From an uncultured Verrucomicrobiota bacterium (GTDB lineage Bacteria; Verrucomicrobiota; Verrucomicrobiia; Limisphaerales; JADLHS01), in the NCBI GenBank assembly GCA_937894935.1, contig CALAYC010000278.1, forward strand, positions 1-16,102: a DNA stretch of 16,102 nucleotides, in the 5' to 3' direction. Made by a program: the position numbers and the translations under genes. Of the stretch, positions 7,794 through 15,294 are shown in pieces. Below the pieces are notes generated by a model. That model had not been told where the DNA came from and made no database searches. It saw only the letters and a list, made by a program, of their open reading frames with translations. Position 1 is the first letter of the stretch; every line of letters starts with the position of its first letter.

Positions 7794-8432
7794 TCAGGCT
7801 TTTCTGCGAGCCATTAAAGCCGCAGCGCCTAAAGCCAAAAGCGCGAGTGTGGTCGGTTCCGGCACTGCCAAAGGAACGAACACCGGCACATTTGCCGTCG
7901 CACCATCAATCACCGAACCATTGCCGATATCCCAAACCGTAGAATCCGTTTGGATCACCAGCAACACAGAGCTGCTGCCCGGCGTAAGAATCGGCTGAAA
8001 ACTGGCGTTCTCAAAAACAAAAGCGATCAAATCACCTGATCCACCTGTCCGAGTAGCACGAATCGGAACAACGCCCGAATCACTATAGCTGATGTCCGTT
8101 TGGAAACCGGAGAAACGATTCAGCGTCATGCGGTCAATTGCATTCACGCTGGAGGGATTCGATGTCAATTGGTAGGTGAACGTAAGCCCGCCGAACGGAT
8201 TTGAAGTGTCACCCGAATAAACAGAACTCGTCAGCGTGCCGCTGAACAAGACATTGTTTCCGCTATCAACGCCATTGAACGAGACATTCGTCGCAGCCAA
8301 CAGACTGGCGCCGACCGGCCCGCTTCCCAACGAGAGTCCAATCGTATTTCCCGGAGTTAAGAGCGTCGCTTTTGCTGTGGTGGCCGCAAGTAAACACGCG
8401 GCGACAGTCGTGAGTGCCCGATAGAATTTCAT
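7794..8432 (-). CDS. PEP-CTERM sorting-signal protein, secreted
   Basis: A 212-residue exported protein of unknown function. ATG 8432 gives a normal signal peptide: MKFYR, a hydrophobic core (ALTTVAACLLAATT) and cleavage near AKA. An in-frame ATG at 8492 would put 20 polar residues before it and is disfavoured. The C-terminal 23 residues are a full PEP-CTERM signal: VPEPTT, a hydrophobic helix (LALLALGAAALM) and a basic tail ARRKA. Exosortase is expected to cut and anchor such proteins at the surface; no exosortase gene lies in this window. The middle is beta-rich, low in Cys and high in Gly, Ser, Thr and Asn, like other extracellular members. A strong terminator follows. Nearby glycosyltransferase and polymerase genes agree with a surface or exopolysaccharide context (inference). 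Confidence 0.9.
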   Translation of the reverse strand: MKFYRALTTVAACLLAATTAKATLLTPGNTIGLSLGSGPVGASLLAATNVSFNGVDSGNNVLFSGTLTSSVYSGDTSNPFGGLTFTYQLTSNPSSVNAIDRMTLNRFSGFQTDISYSDSGVVPIRATRTGGSGDLIAFVFENASFQPILTPGSSSVLLVIQTDSTVWDIGNGSVIDGATANVPVFVPLAVPEPTTLALLALGAAALMARRKA

Positions 8433-8500
8433 AAAACTAAGTTGGTTTTGGTTGCTGAAGCCCGCGGTTTGGCCTGATTGCGAGCCCATCACTCAGATGC

Positions 8501-8522
8501 TTGGAACAGTTTGTAGTTCCAA
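8501..8522. promoter_or_regulatory. inverted repeat TTGGAAC-N8-GTTCCAA, possible operator
   Basis: Perfect 7-bp arms at 8501-8507 and 8516-8522, followed by an A-run. It lies between the divergent PEP-CTERM and mannosyltransferase genes, about 70 bases before the former. It has no T-run after the stem on either strand, so it is not a terminator; a protein-binding site is the best guess. Confidence 0.35.
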
Positions 8523-8602
8523 AAAAAGATTTTGGGAAGGGAAAAGTTGAACTTTTTTCCGTCAGTGCCGCCCTATGGTGACATTCCACCGGCAAAAGTC
8601 GC

Positions 8603-8631
8603 TTGTTTGTCGGAATCGAGTCGCGTAATTC
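8603..8631 (+). promoter_or_regulatory. sigma70-type promoter candidate for the GT2 gene
   Basis: TTGTTT (8603-8608), a 17-base spacer and TAATTC (8626-8631). Transcription would start near 8638, giving a leader of about 14 bases without a Shine-Dalgarno. It also supports ATG 8652 over the in-frame TTG at 8532, which lies upstream of this promoter. Confidence 0.4.
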
Positions 8632-8651
8632 TGTGCGGCATTTTCGCGCCG

Positions 8652-9395
8652 ATGAATCGAACGGTCATTATTGTGCCCACCTACAATGAACGGGAAAACC
8701 TCCCGCGCATGGCCGAGCGTCTGATGTCCTTACCGATTCCCGTGGACTTGCTGGTTGTGGATGACAACTCCCCTGACGGCACCGGAAAAATTGCCGATGA
8801 ACTGGCCGCAAAAAATCCGCAAATCCATGTATTGCACCGGGCTGAGAAGAACGGTCTCGGTCGCGCCTACATCGCGGGCTTCAAATGGGCGTTGAGCGGC
8901 GACTACGAGTTTATTTTCGAAATGGACGGGGATTTCTCCCATAACCCGGACGATATCCCGACCTTTGTCAAAGCGGCTGAAGATGCGGATCTGGTTCTCG
9001 GATCACGCTATATCAATGGCATCCGCATCATAAACTGGCCGTTGAGCCGCTTGATGTTAAGCAAAGGCGCAGCGGTTTATGTGCAAAAAATCACCGGGAT
9101 GCCCATTACCGATCCCACCGGTGGCTACAAATGCTTTCGCCGACGTGCGCTTCAGGCTCTGGACTTGGACCAGGTCCGCTCCAACGGTTACAGCTTCCAG
9201 ATTGAGCTGACTCACAAACTCTGGCGGCAAGGTTTTCGAATTAAAGAAGTTCCAATCATCTTCACGGAACGGGCGGAAGGGCATTCGAAGATGTCCGGTC
9301 ACATCGTGCGCGAAGCCCTGTTCATGGTCTGGCGACTTTGGCTTCAAAACGGATGTCGTCGCAAACCGCGCGTGACGCGCCCGCCTTCCGCTTAA
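8652..9395 (+). CDS. polyprenyl-phosphate mannosyltransferase-like GT2 glycosyltransferase (DPM1 type)
   Basis: A 247-residue family-2 glycosyltransferase, closest to dolichol/polyprenol-phosphate mannose synthases, which move a sugar from a nucleotide donor to a lipid carrier at the inner face of the membrane. Visible motifs are IIVPTYNERENLP (6-18), LLVVDDNSPDGTG (33-45), EKNGLGRAYIAGF (65-77), MDGDFSH (91-97) with the metal-binding Asp-x-Asp at 92-94, LGSRY (116-120), DPTGGYKCFRR (154-164) and FTERAEGHSKM (204-214). There is no C-terminal membrane or GtrA domain, so it is the single-domain type. The sugar could be mannose or glucose. ATG 8652 places the first beta strand at the N-terminus, as is usual. 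The 3' end is four bases from that of the convergent O-antigen ligase gene. Confidence 0.93.
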   Translation: MNRTVIIVPTYNERENLPRMAERLMSLPIPVDLLVVDDNSPDGTGKIADELAAKNPQIHVLHRAEKNGLGRAYIAGFKWALSGDYEFIFEMDGDFSHNPDDIPTFVKAAEDADLVLGSRYINGIRIINWPLSRLMLSKGAAVYVQKITGMPITDPTGGYKCFRRRALQALDLDQVRSNGYSFQIELTHKLWRQGFRIKEVPIIFTERAEGHSKMSGHIVREALFMVWRLWLQNGCRRKPRVTRPPSA

Positions 9396-9399
9396 ACTG

Positions 9400-11313
9400 T
9401 TACTCTGGGACCAACAAACGCATCTGTTCCCGCAGTTTCAGCAAAACAGGATCTTGCGCCGCTTCTAATAACCGTTGGTTCGCAATTCGGAGGTTCTCCT
9501 CCGCAATCGGATTGTCCCGCCACCACAATCTTAATGACCGTTCCAACCAGGGTCGCGCGGCAGCGTATTGGCCGCTTTCAACATAATGCCGTCCCACGTG
9601 CGCGCAGGTGTAATAACCATTGGGATCCAGTTCATCGGCTTTGAAGAAAAGCTTCTCGGCTTCGTCGTGGCGATTCAGAAAATCCAGCACCATTCCCCAT
9701 CGCAGGTAATTGTAGCTGTTGTAGGGATTATTGGTGATGCCGCGCTGATACCATTCAATCGCCTGAGCCGCGAGTTCCGCGTAATCACTTTTCCCTTCCA
9801 GACTGTTCAACCGATAAATCTCTCCAATCGCATACGCCGTGTTACCGTTCTGCGGCTCGGCAGCGTAAGCTTTCGTAAGCAAGTCCGCCTGCGCCAAAGA
9901 ATTCAGTTCAGCGCGCCTCGCCTGTTGTTGCCAATACCATTCCTGCACCAACCGCACTTCCTGCCACGCGAGATAACCCAACGACAACGCCAACATCAGC
10001 GAAACCACTGCTTTCCCAATGACATTCAACGAGAACCAAAACCGCTCCGTCGCAAACCGCCAGTGACTCGTCAAAAGCGCCAAGAGCGTCATGGCGACAA
10101 TGGCGTTAGCGGGAATCTGCATGTTGAAATCCAGAACTGCATGCAGCGCCAGCGCGAGAAATCCCATCGCCGCTCCAGCAACAAATGCGAATTTATCGCT
10201 CGCCGCCGAAGTGAATGCACGTTCGCCCCGTTTTACATGCCCCCACACCCGAATTACACCCCAAACCAAGAGAATTATTGCCGCCGCCACCGGAATCGCT
10301 CCCGCCACACCAAGGTCGGCCAATGTGTTCAGATAATCATTGTGCACGCGTTCCGGCTGAAGCTGAACGGACGCCGGACGATATCCGCGGAAACGCAAAT
10401 CGTAATGCCCCGGCCCCACGCCAAACCAGAAATGATCTTTCCACATCCGCACCGCCGCATCCCACATCACCAATCGCGTTTCGACATCCAGTTTTCCGCC
10501 TACGATTCCTTGATCGATCCGCTTCTTGAAAAATTCCATCTTCTGGAACGCGAAAAATGCGCCGATGGCCAGCAGCAGCAACAGCGCAACGCCGCGCCAG
10601 CGAAATGATTTCTGTCCGACGAAAACGACGCCCAATGCCACCAACGCAATTCCCACCGACGCCCAACTCCCGCGCGACGCCGAAGCCACAATACCCGCCG
10701 TCATCACCAACGCCGCGTAACCGATGAGAATTTTCGTCACCGGCTTGCCGCGACCCGAAATTAAATACGCAGTCGCCAGCGGCACGAGCATTTCCAGAAA
10801 ACCAGCGAGATGATTCGGGTTCACATACGGTCCACTGCCGCGCCCTGGATAACTGGACGGTTCGCCCCAGACGAAAAACGAACCACTGACGAATTGATAA
10901 ACTGCGTAACCGGCCGCGAATACTCCGACTCCGAAAAGAGTGAAACTGATGATTTGCGTGGATTCCTGCCGATGCAGGTTGGTAAGCACCGCAAAAAACA
11001 AAACCGCGTAAACCAGGAAGCGCAGCAATTCGAGCCGCCCCACATACTCCACATCACAAGTCGAATACCGCCAGATTGCGTAGAAAATAAATACCAGGAC
11101 CGTCCAACTCAGCGGCGGCAGTAACAGTCGCGGTCGTTCCGCCAACCAAATCCGCGCAAGCCAAAGCACAAGCACGCCACAAGTCAGCGCTTGCACTACC
11201 AGGAATTCCTGCAGCCGCGCCGCCCCGAAGGCCAGCGGACTGAAAATCAGGATGCCCAGCAGCAGCCCCAATATCCCTCGTTCACACCAACGATCCCAGA
11301 TTTCACGATTCAT
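9400..11313 (-). CDS. O-antigen ligase/polymerase family membrane protein with C-terminal TPR-like region
   Basis: A 637-residue protein with about 12 membrane helices in residues 15-450 and a soluble helical tail. The Wzy/O-antigen ligase domain is shown by the large periplasmic loops: YPGRGSGPYVNPNHLAGFLE (155-174), ASASRGSW (210-217) with its Arg, and VGPGHYDLRF (299-308) followed by ERVHNDYLNTLADLGVAG (321-338), the His-Asn-Asp-Tyr motif of the family. Residues about 470-615 carry TPR-like helical pairs, for example NTAYAIGEIYRL, NSYNYLRWGMVLDFLNRHDE and CAHVGRHYVESGQY. The role is ligation or polymerisation of lipid-linked glycans at the outer face of the inner membrane. ATG 11313 gives a short cytoplasmic N-terminus before the first helix. 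It is divergent from apbE (87 bases between). Confidence 0.9.
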   Translation of the reverse strand: MNREIWDRWCERGILGLLLGILIFSPLAFGAARLQEFLVVQALTCGVLVLWLARIWLAERPRLLLPPLSWTVLVFIFYAIWRYSTCDVEYVGRLELLRFLVYAVLFFAVLTNLHRQESTQIISFTLFGVGVFAAGYAVYQFVSGSFFVWGEPSSYPGRGSGPYVNPNHLAGFLEMLVPLATAYLISGRGKPVTKILIGYAALVMTAGIVASASRGSWASVGIALVALGVVFVGQKSFRWRGVALLLLLAIGAFFAFQKMEFFKKRIDQGIVGGKLDVETRLVMWDAAVRMWKDHFWFGVGPGHYDLRFRGYRPASVQLQPERVHNDYLNTLADLGVAGAIPVAAAIILLVWGVIRVWGHVKRGERAFTSAASDKFAFVAGAAMGFLALALHAVLDFNMQIPANAIVAMTLLALLTSHWRFATERFWFSLNVIGKAVVSLMLALSLGYLAWQEVRLVQEWYWQQQARRAELNSLAQADLLTKAYAAEPQNGNTAYAIGEIYRLNSLEGKSDYAELAAQAIEWYQRGITNNPYNSYNYLRWGMVLDFLNRHDEAEKLFFKADELDPNGYYTCAHVGRHYVESGQYAAARPWLERSLRLWWRDNPIAEENLRIANQRLLEAAQDPVLLKLREQMRLLVPE

Positions 11314-11400
11314 TATTTGCCGCCGCGCAAACTGCCCGGTGTCCTAATGCGGGTAAAGATTCTTTTCGCTCTTACTCTTAAAAGGCATCCTTAAGACGAC

Positions 11401-12465
11401 ATGAACCTGAAATCCCAGTTCATTAACCACCACAAGCGTGTGCGAAAACTTGTCTGCGCGCTCCCAATCCTTCTTTGCGCGACGATTTTCTTTCTCACTG
11501 CCTGCCGTTCTCCGCTGGCGGACGTCGCACTTCCGCGATTTGAATTTCAACAACCGCACATGGGAACGCTGTTCACCATTACGCTCTACGCCTCGAACCA
11601 AGCAGCCGCGCAATCCGCCGCCGATGCCGCATTCGCCCGCGTCGCTGTGCTGAATGAAATGATGACTGATTACGATCCCGAAAGTGAACTGATGCGCCTA
11701 TGCCGCCAACCTGCCGGTCAGCCTGTCGTCGTCAGCGCCGATTTGTTCGCCGTCCTGCGTGAAGCGATCCGCATCGCGAAACTGACCGACGGCGCGTTTG
11801 ATCCAACCATCGGACCGGTAGTGCGACAGTGGCGGCGAGCACGTCGCACTGAAATCCTTCCAACTCCCGTTCAATTACAGGATGCCCGGAGTCGTGTCGG
11901 TTGGCAGAAAATCACATTACACGAATCACCAAATGCTCCCGCCGTTTCACTTGCCACAAACAACATGCAACTCGATCTCGGCGGCATCGCCAAAGGTTAT
12001 GCCGCGGACCAGGCGCTCGCAGTATTGCGCGAACACGGCATCAACCGCGCTCTCGTCGCGGCCAGTGGCGACATTGCGGTCGGCGATCCGCCACCCGGTC
12101 AACGCGGTTGGCGCGTTTCCATCGGCACACCTTTTCAGCGGGAAGGCCAAGCGCGCACGCTGCTTCTGCGAAACGCCGCCGTTTCCACTTCCGGCGATTC
12201 CGAACAATTCGTCGTCATCAACGGCATCCACTATTCGCATATTGTGGATCCGCGCACCGGACTTGGTTTAACCAATCGTTGCCAGGTTTCGGTCGTCGCA
12301 CCACGCGCGACGCTTTCCGACGCGTTTGCCACCGCCGTCAGCATTGTCGGCGCGGAACGTGGCGAAAAACTGATTCGCTCTCAGAAAAATCTTTCCGCCA
12401 TCATTTATCAGCAAACACCCGGCGGCATCGAAACCATCGAAATCAATCGTCTGTCAGGGCGGTGA
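11401..12465 (+). CDS. apbE: FAD:protein FMN transferase ApbE, lipoprotein
   Basis: A 354-residue enzyme that takes FMN from FAD and attaches it covalently to Ser/Thr of target proteins, such as subunits of Nqr and Rnf pumps, outside the inner membrane; it needs Mg2+. The N-terminus is a lipoprotein signal with the lipobox LTAC ending at Cys35. ApbE motifs in order: HMGTLFTITLY (53-63), DGAFDPTIGPVVRQW (130-144), LDLGGIAKGYAADQ (191-204), ASGDIAVG (221-228), STSGDSEQF (262-270), HIVDPRTG (280-287) and SDAFATA (306-312), the last contributing metal ligands. Length is normal. No Nqr, Rnf or other flavoprotein target gene is visible here. mnmA follows after 95 bases but has its own promoter-like boxes. 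Confidence 0.96.
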   Translation: MNLKSQFINHHKRVRKLVCALPILLCATIFFLTACRSPLADVALPRFEFQQPHMGTLFTITLYASNQAAAQSAADAAFARVAVLNEMMTDYDPESELMRLCRQPAGQPVVVSADLFAVLREAIRIAKLTDGAFDPTIGPVVRQWRRARRTEILPTPVQLQDARSRVGWQKITLHESPNAPAVSLATNNMQLDLGGIAKGYAADQALAVLREHGINRALVAASGDIAVGDPPPGQRGWRVSIGTPFQREGQARTLLLRNAAVSTSGDSEQFVVINGIHYSHIVDPRTGLGLTNRCQVSVVAPRATLSDAFATAVSIVGAERGEKLIRSQKNLSAIIYQQTPGGIETIEINRLSGR

Positions 12466-12524
12466 TTCACCTCGTTCCGTTCTCAGGCACACGCCAATCC
12501 GCCATCGCCAGCTCCAACCTTGGC

Positions 12525-12552
12525 TTGCGACGACCTCGCCCCGGTCTATACT
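12525..12552 (+). promoter_or_regulatory. sigma70-type promoter candidate for mnmA
   Basis: TTGCGA (12525-12530), a 16-base spacer and TATACT (12547-12552). Eight bases separate the -10 box from GTG 12561, so the transcript would begin at or just before the start codon. No Shine-Dalgarno is present. Confidence 0.5.
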
Positions 12553-12560
12553 GGCGCACT

Positions 12561-13643
12561 GTGGTTGCACCGAAAAAACAACGCGTGATTTGCGGCATGA
12601 GCGGAGGAGTCGATTCCTCAGCAACGGCAGCGCTTTTGTTGGAACAGGGTTACGACGTCGTGGGTATCACACTGAAGTTGTGGCCACAGGATTGTGTGAA
12701 TCGCGCTGAAGACAAATGCTGCGGTCCGCAAGCCGTCACCGACGCGCGCTCGGTCTGCCACAAACTCGGCATTCCTTATTACCTCATTGACGAGTCGGCG
12801 GAGTTTCAAAAACACGTCATTCAATATTTCGCCGACGAATATAAAGCCGGTCGCACACCCAATCCGTGCGTCATGTGCAATCAGAATCTCAAGTTCGGTC
12901 GTTTAATTGATCGCGCGAATCAACTTGGCGCGGACTACATCGCTACCGGACATTTTGCGCGACTCGAACGGACAGAGAATGGTCGCGTGCTGCTCAAACG
13001 CGGACGCGATTTGCGCAAGGATCAAAGTTATTTTCTCTTCTCGCTGCGCCAGGACCAACTCGCGCGCGCGATGTTTCCGCTTGGCGAAAAAACCAAGAGT
13101 GATACTCGCGAAGTTGCGCGGAATTGCAATCTCAAGACCGCCGACAAAGAAGAGAGCATGGAAATCTGTTTCGTGCCGGACAACAACTACGGCGGTTTTC
13201 TTCAACAGGCCAATCTCGTGCAAAAGTCACGCGGCGAAATCGTGGACGTGCGCGGACAGGTGCTTGGACATCACGACGGCGTCGCGTTTTACACGATTGG
13301 TCAGCGCAAAGGTCTCGGCATCTCCGCGCCTAAACCGCTTTACGTCGTGGAACTGGACGCCGAGAACAATCGTGTCGTGGTTGGCGATGATTCCCTGTTG
13401 GATCGCGACGAATTTTTCGTTCAAAACTGCAACTGGATTCCGTGGGAAACGCCACCGGCGAGCATCGAAGTCACCGCGAAAATTCGTTACAACCATCCCG
13501 GCACGACCGCTACGGTAACGCCGTTGGAAAATGGCCGCGCCAAAGTGAAATTGCACACGCCGCAACGCGCAGTCACACCCGGCCAGGCATCCGTTTTCTA
13601 TCAGGACGACCTCGTCATCGGCGGCGGCTGGATTTGCCGGTGA
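12561..13643 (+). CDS. mnmA: tRNA-specific 2-thiouridylase MnmA
   Basis: A 360-residue cytosolic enzyme that thiolates U34 at position 2 in tRNA for Lys, Glu and Gln, using ATP and a persulfide. The PP-loop SGGVDSS is at 14-20. The catalytic Cys lies in NPCVMCN (Cys103) and the second active Cys in ESMEICFV (Cys203). GQRKGLG (247-253) and the C-terminal beta-barrel ending in LVIGGGWICR complete the normal family layout. A Cys cluster (45, 53, 54, 66) lies in the N-terminal domain, as in many bacterial MnmA. GTG 12561 is chosen because it gives the family's usual length and lies eight bases after a -10 box. The frame is open far upstream (to 11901), but that part overlaps apbE and reads as an Arg-rich shadow. 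There is no ATG before the P-loop. Confidence 0.96.
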   Translation: MVAPKKQRVICGMSGGVDSSATAALLLEQGYDVVGITLKLWPQDCVNRAEDKCCGPQAVTDARSVCHKLGIPYYLIDESAEFQKHVIQYFADEYKAGRTPNPCVMCNQNLKFGRLIDRANQLGADYIATGHFARLERTENGRVLLKRGRDLRKDQSYFLFSLRQDQLARAMFPLGEKTKSDTREVARNCNLKTADKEESMEICFVPDNNYGGFLQQANLVQKSRGEIVDVRGQVLGHHDGVAFYTIGQRKGLGISAPKPLYVVELDAENNRVVVGDDSLLDRDEFFVQNCNWIPWETPPASIEVTAKIRYNHPGTTATVTPLENGRAKVKLHTPQRAVTPGQASVFYQDDLVIGGGWICR

Positions 13644-13669
13644 AATTCGTAGCCCGCCAAGGTCACGAC

Positions 13670-13741
13670 GTAGCCGCCGACTTAAGGAGGCGGACGCGTT
13701 GAAAATTACGAACGTCTCCATCTCCTGACGTCGGTGGCTAC
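13670..13741. repeat. 72-base imperfect palindrome between mnmA and the HTTM gene
   Basis: GTAGCCGCCGAC (13670-13681) pairs with GTCGGTGGCTAC (13730-13741), 12 pairs including one G-U. A 3x3 internal loop follows, then AGGAG (13685-13689) with CTCCT (13722-13726), then GACG (13693-13696) with CGTC (13713-13716). Such a long branched hairpin between convergent genes resembles a dispersed REP- or MITE-like element and could also act as a two-way transcription barrier. No second copy lies in this window. Confidence 0.6.
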
Positions 13742-13764
13742 AGCCCAGACATTCATCCCTTTGT

Positions 13765-15006
13765 CTATTCCGGTCGCTGCAAGAATTCCACGCGATCGCC
13801 CTCGTAAAAAATCACTGGCCCGAAGCGCGGTCCGATAATCATGCGCCAATCTTCGGGTCGCTTCGCATACGGCCGTAACGTTTGATAAATCTTCACGAAA
13901 TTTCGCGGCTCAGAAATCGGTGGCACATGCATCTCCTCATACGCCCACGGCGCGAATGCGAATAGAAACGGCCCTTGTCGCTCAGGATCGTAAGCGTGCG
14001 GAAAAGGTTGCACGTACTTCTTCAAATGCGGCGGCAGATTCTCGCGAAAGGATTCGGAGCAAAACAAATTCGCTGCCGCCACGTTTTCGGAATAAAGCGC
14101 GAATGAAAAATACGAATCCCATCGCCCGAAATAACTCAAGATCGGCAGCAGCGCACACAATGCAACGGTGGCGACCGCGACGTGCGAACGACGCAGTTCA
14201 ACAATTGTTTGCCTGAAATGCATTCCGTCCGCCGTCGCCGGGGACTGATTACCATTGAAAAATTTTTCACGCACAAACGCCCCCAGCACCAATGCAACCA
14301 TCGCCAGATTCCATGGCCACACGACCCAATTATAGTTGTGTCCCCACGGCCCGAGAAACAGCAGCGCGAATCCGTGCGTCGCAATGACAAGCGCAAAAGC
14401 GATTCGGCGCGCACGTGGAAACCAAAGCAGAATCGCGATCGCGATTTCTACGAACGGAGCCGCTTTCACTGCCAGCTTGAGCAGATCGATGATCGCCGCA
14501 GGTAAATGCCAGTTCGTTGCCGGCGCGACGAACCATTCCGGAGTCACCGCGAAGAAGCGCGCATTCAATTTCTGCACGCCGCACCAAAAATAAATTGCCG
14601 ATAAGGTGACTCGAATCGCAGCACTCGATGCAGGCGCAGAAATCAAGCTCAACAACAGCAGCACCCAATACATGTAAAGCCACGGCTGCCCGCGATTTTG
14701 ATCGCCGCAATACGCCAGAAAACTCGCGGCCAGGAACGTGATTACCGCCGGCCGATAGAACCACAGCGCCGCGAGCAGCGAACCCGGCATCAGCGCGTAA
14801 AGAACTTTGTCCCACGGCGACGGCAGAATGGGAAATCCGGCGCAAATCGGAAGCAATGGGAATGCGCGAGTGTTTGTCCAAACCGGCGCAGAAGCAATCA
14901 GCCCGAGAAATGTCGCCAACAACAACGTGGCGCGCAGCGATTGCGTGCGACGATCCAACTGAGCGAGAGGCTTGGGCAACACGCCCGGAGGATTACGAAA
15001 GGCCAT
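13765..15006 (-). CDS. HTTM/vitamin K-dependent carboxylase-like multi-pass membrane protein
   Basis: A 413-residue protein with about eight to ten membrane helices in residues 25-295 and a soluble C-terminal part of roughly 110 residues. It resembles HTTM-family proteins, related to the membrane part of vitamin K-dependent gamma-carboxylase, and also DoxX-like proteins. The signs are DQNRGQPW (102-109), IYFWCGVQKLNARFF (138-152), a helix with PFVEIAIAILLWFPRARR (184-201) and THGFALLFLGPWGHNYNW (210-227). Bacterial members have no settled function, so none is assigned. The C-terminal part has Trp, Tyr and Pro-rich stretches such as FAPWAYEEMHVPP. ATG 15006 starts a basic N-terminus before the first helix. 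The gene converges with mnmA across the palindrome and diverges from prs. Confidence 0.75.
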   Translation of the reverse strand: MAFRNPPGVLPKPLAQLDRRTQSLRATLLLATFLGLIASAPVWTNTRAFPLLPICAGFPILPSPWDKVLYALMPGSLLAALWFYRPAVITFLAASFLAYCGDQNRGQPWLYMYWVLLLLSLISAPASSAAIRVTLSAIYFWCGVQKLNARFFAVTPEWFVAPATNWHLPAAIIDLLKLAVKAAPFVEIAIAILLWFPRARRIAFALVIATHGFALLFLGPWGHNYNWVVWPWNLAMVALVLGAFVREKFFNGNQSPATADGMHFRQTIVELRRSHVAVATVALCALLPILSYFGRWDSYFSFALYSENVAAANLFCSESFRENLPPHLKKYVQPFPHAYDPERQGPFLFAFAPWAYEEMHVPPISEPRNFVKIYQTLRPYAKRPEDWRMIIGPRFGPVIFYEGDRVEFLQRPE

Positions 15007-15118
15007 CGTACCGTCAATGATGCGACCAATGTCGGCGCTTCCGAAGTGATTTCAAAATCCGCTTCTATCAGTTTCCGTTGCGCCGTTGCGGCGAGATACA
15101 ACCGCCGGTGCGAAGGTA

Positions 15119-15184
15119 GCTTGATAGGCTTTTCGCCGAACGGCTGCGCATCCGCCTATCTTAAGCACCGATATGCGGCAGCCG
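15119..15184 (+). other. overlapping inverted repeats in the HTTM-prs gap, possible structured RNA
   Basis: The 288 bases between the HTTM and prs genes hold no credible ORF or tRNA. Stem A pairs 15119-15129 (GCTTGATAGGC) with 15154-15166 (GCCTATC, two bulged T, AAGC). Stem B pairs 15141-15151 (CGGCTGCGCAT) with 15173-15184 (ATGCGGCAGCCG, one bulged G). The 5' arm of B lies in the loop of A and its 3' arm lies outside, so the two either form a pseudoknot or exclude one another. A tandem repeat CCGTTGCG x2 lies at 15075-15090. Whether this is transcribed is unknown. Confidence 0.35.
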
Positions 15185-15204
15185 ATTCCCGGCGCACATT
15201 CAAC

Positions 15205-15232
15205 TTGCGCCGCTCGTTTCGATTGTTACAGT
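15205..15232 (+). promoter_or_regulatory. sigma70-type promoter candidate upstream of prs
   Basis: TTGCGC (15205-15210), a 16-base spacer and TACAGT (15227-15232). The start would be near 15239, about 56 bases before the prs start codon, so the transcript would pass through the hairpin at 15246-15269. Confidence 0.4.
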
Positions 15233-15245
15233 CTGCGCCGCCTTT

Positions 15246-15269
15246 CGCCCGAACCTTCGGGCGGTTTTT
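15246..15269 (+). terminator. rho-independent terminator-like hairpin before prs
   Basis: CGCCCGA (15246-15252) pairs with TCGGGCG (15257-15263) around a four-base loop, with a possible extra closing T-G pair, followed by TTTTTATTT from 15265. It is GC-rich and classic in form. It could end an upstream short RNA or attenuate prs, whose start codon is only 26 bases beyond the T-run. Confidence 0.65.
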
Positions 15270-15294
15270 ATTTAAACCAACCGACATCGAACCT

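Noticed and set aside
8501..8522. Sigma-54 promoter for the PEP-CTERM or GT2 gene
   Set aside because: TGGAAC resembles a -24 box, but no GC dinucleotide occurs at the required spacing on either strand.
9568..10608. Open frame of 346 codons on the plus strand
   Set aside because: It is antisense to the O-antigen ligase gene, and the product is Arg/Gln/His-rich low-complexity sequence without recognisable domains.
11901..12560. Long upstream in-frame extension of mnmA
   Set aside because: It overlaps apbE almost completely and is Arg/His-rich. MnmA proteins start just before the PP-loop, and promoter boxes lie right before GTG 12561.
15007..15294. tRNA, 4.5S RNA, RNase P RNA or tmRNA in the gap before prs
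   Set aside because: No T-loop, SRP tetraloop region, RNase P core or tmRNA ends are visible. The structure there is left as unclassified.
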